Source: Acidobacteriota bacterium (lineage in GTDB: Bacteria; Acidobacteriota; Terriglobia; Terriglobales; Acidobacteriaceae). From it: 5,264 nt of DNA. Location: positions 1-5,264 of the forward strand of contig QHZV01000241.1 of NCBI GenBank assembly GCA_003224785.1, read 5' to 3'. The notes under the pieces were generated by a model. It saw only the letters and a list, made by a program, of their open reading frames with translations. It was not told where the DNA came from and did no database searches. Positions 5,228 through 5,264 of this stretch are shown piece by piece; within the stretch, counting starts at the first letter, position 1, and each line of letters starts with the position of its first letter. The translations under genes and the position numbers were made by a program.

Positions 5228-5264
5228 GTGAGCTCGCGTCAAATCCTCGTTTTCCTCGGAACAT
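5228..5264 (+). CDS. Possible start of a truncated gene at the right edge
   Basis: From GTG 5228 the frame reads (M)SSRQILVFLGT and is open to the window end. AAGG (5218-5221) lies six bases upstream of the GTG. A second open frame starts at GTG 5221 ((M)VRELASNPRFPRN), so the choice of frame is uncertain. Only twelve residues are visible and no family can be named. Confidence 0.2.
   Translation, partial: MSSRQILVFLGT

Noticed and set aside
5225..5233. TACGTGAGC also present in inverse orientation at 1111-1119 beside the dnaX -10 box
   Set aside because: A single 9-base match in opposite orientation relative to the -10 boxes; expected occasionally by chance in 5 kb on two strands.
4953..5264. 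103-codon minus-strand open frame at the right edge
   Set aside because: It covers the terminator and the 3' part of the secreted-protein gene; its composition is Arg/Ser-rich and not protein-like.

Overview
This window is ordinary-looking bacterial chromosome, GC-rich by eye. It most resembles Acidobacteria (Terriglobia/Koribacter-like). This is inferred from three things: the style of the dnaX-ybaB-recR proteins, the bacterial Ig-like (Big_2-type) lipoprotein at the left edge, and a secreted Ig-like protein at the right that matches my recollection of acidobacterial hypothetical proteins. No search was run, so the phylum call is tentative.

Left part (1-1044), all on the minus strand. First comes the N-terminal end of a lipoprotein, cut by the window edge (1-190), then a 175-bp spacer. 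A two-gene unit follows, transcribed right to left: a STAS-domain anti-sigma-factor antagonist (685-1044) whose 3' end overlaps an alkyltransferase-like protein (366-737), which carries PWQR where true alkyltransferases carry PCHR.

Centre (1045-3941). A 96-bp divergent intergenic region separates that unit from the plus-strand operon dnaX (1141-2949), ybaB/ebfC (2968-3270) and recR (3342-3941). This is a classic replication and recombinational-repair cluster: clamp-loader subunit, nucleoid-associated protein, and recombination mediator of the RecFOR pathway. A perfect TATAAT sits just upstream of dnaX inside a 7-bp direct repeat. None of the three genes has a convincing Shine-Dalgarno sequence, unlike the STAS, lipoprotein and secreted-protein genes. 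The ybaB-recR spacer holds a degenerate 8-bp tandem repeat with an inverted arm. It forms a terminator-like hairpin whose T-run touches the recR start codon.

Right part (3942-5264). A 187-bp spacer with a plausible promoter leads to a secreted Ig-like protein gene (4129-5120). It is broken by a frame change near 4780-4797, probably an out-of-frame deletion of some tens of bases. A hairpin terminator (5130-5167) follows. At the right edge a TATAAT and a possible GTG start hint at a further plus-strand gene.

I see no mobile element, CRISPR array, RNA gene or evidently novel multi-gene system. The points most worth a second look are the repeat-derived hairpin abutting recR, the disrupted secreted-protein gene, and the Shine-Dalgarno-less repair operon with its repeat-flanked promoter.
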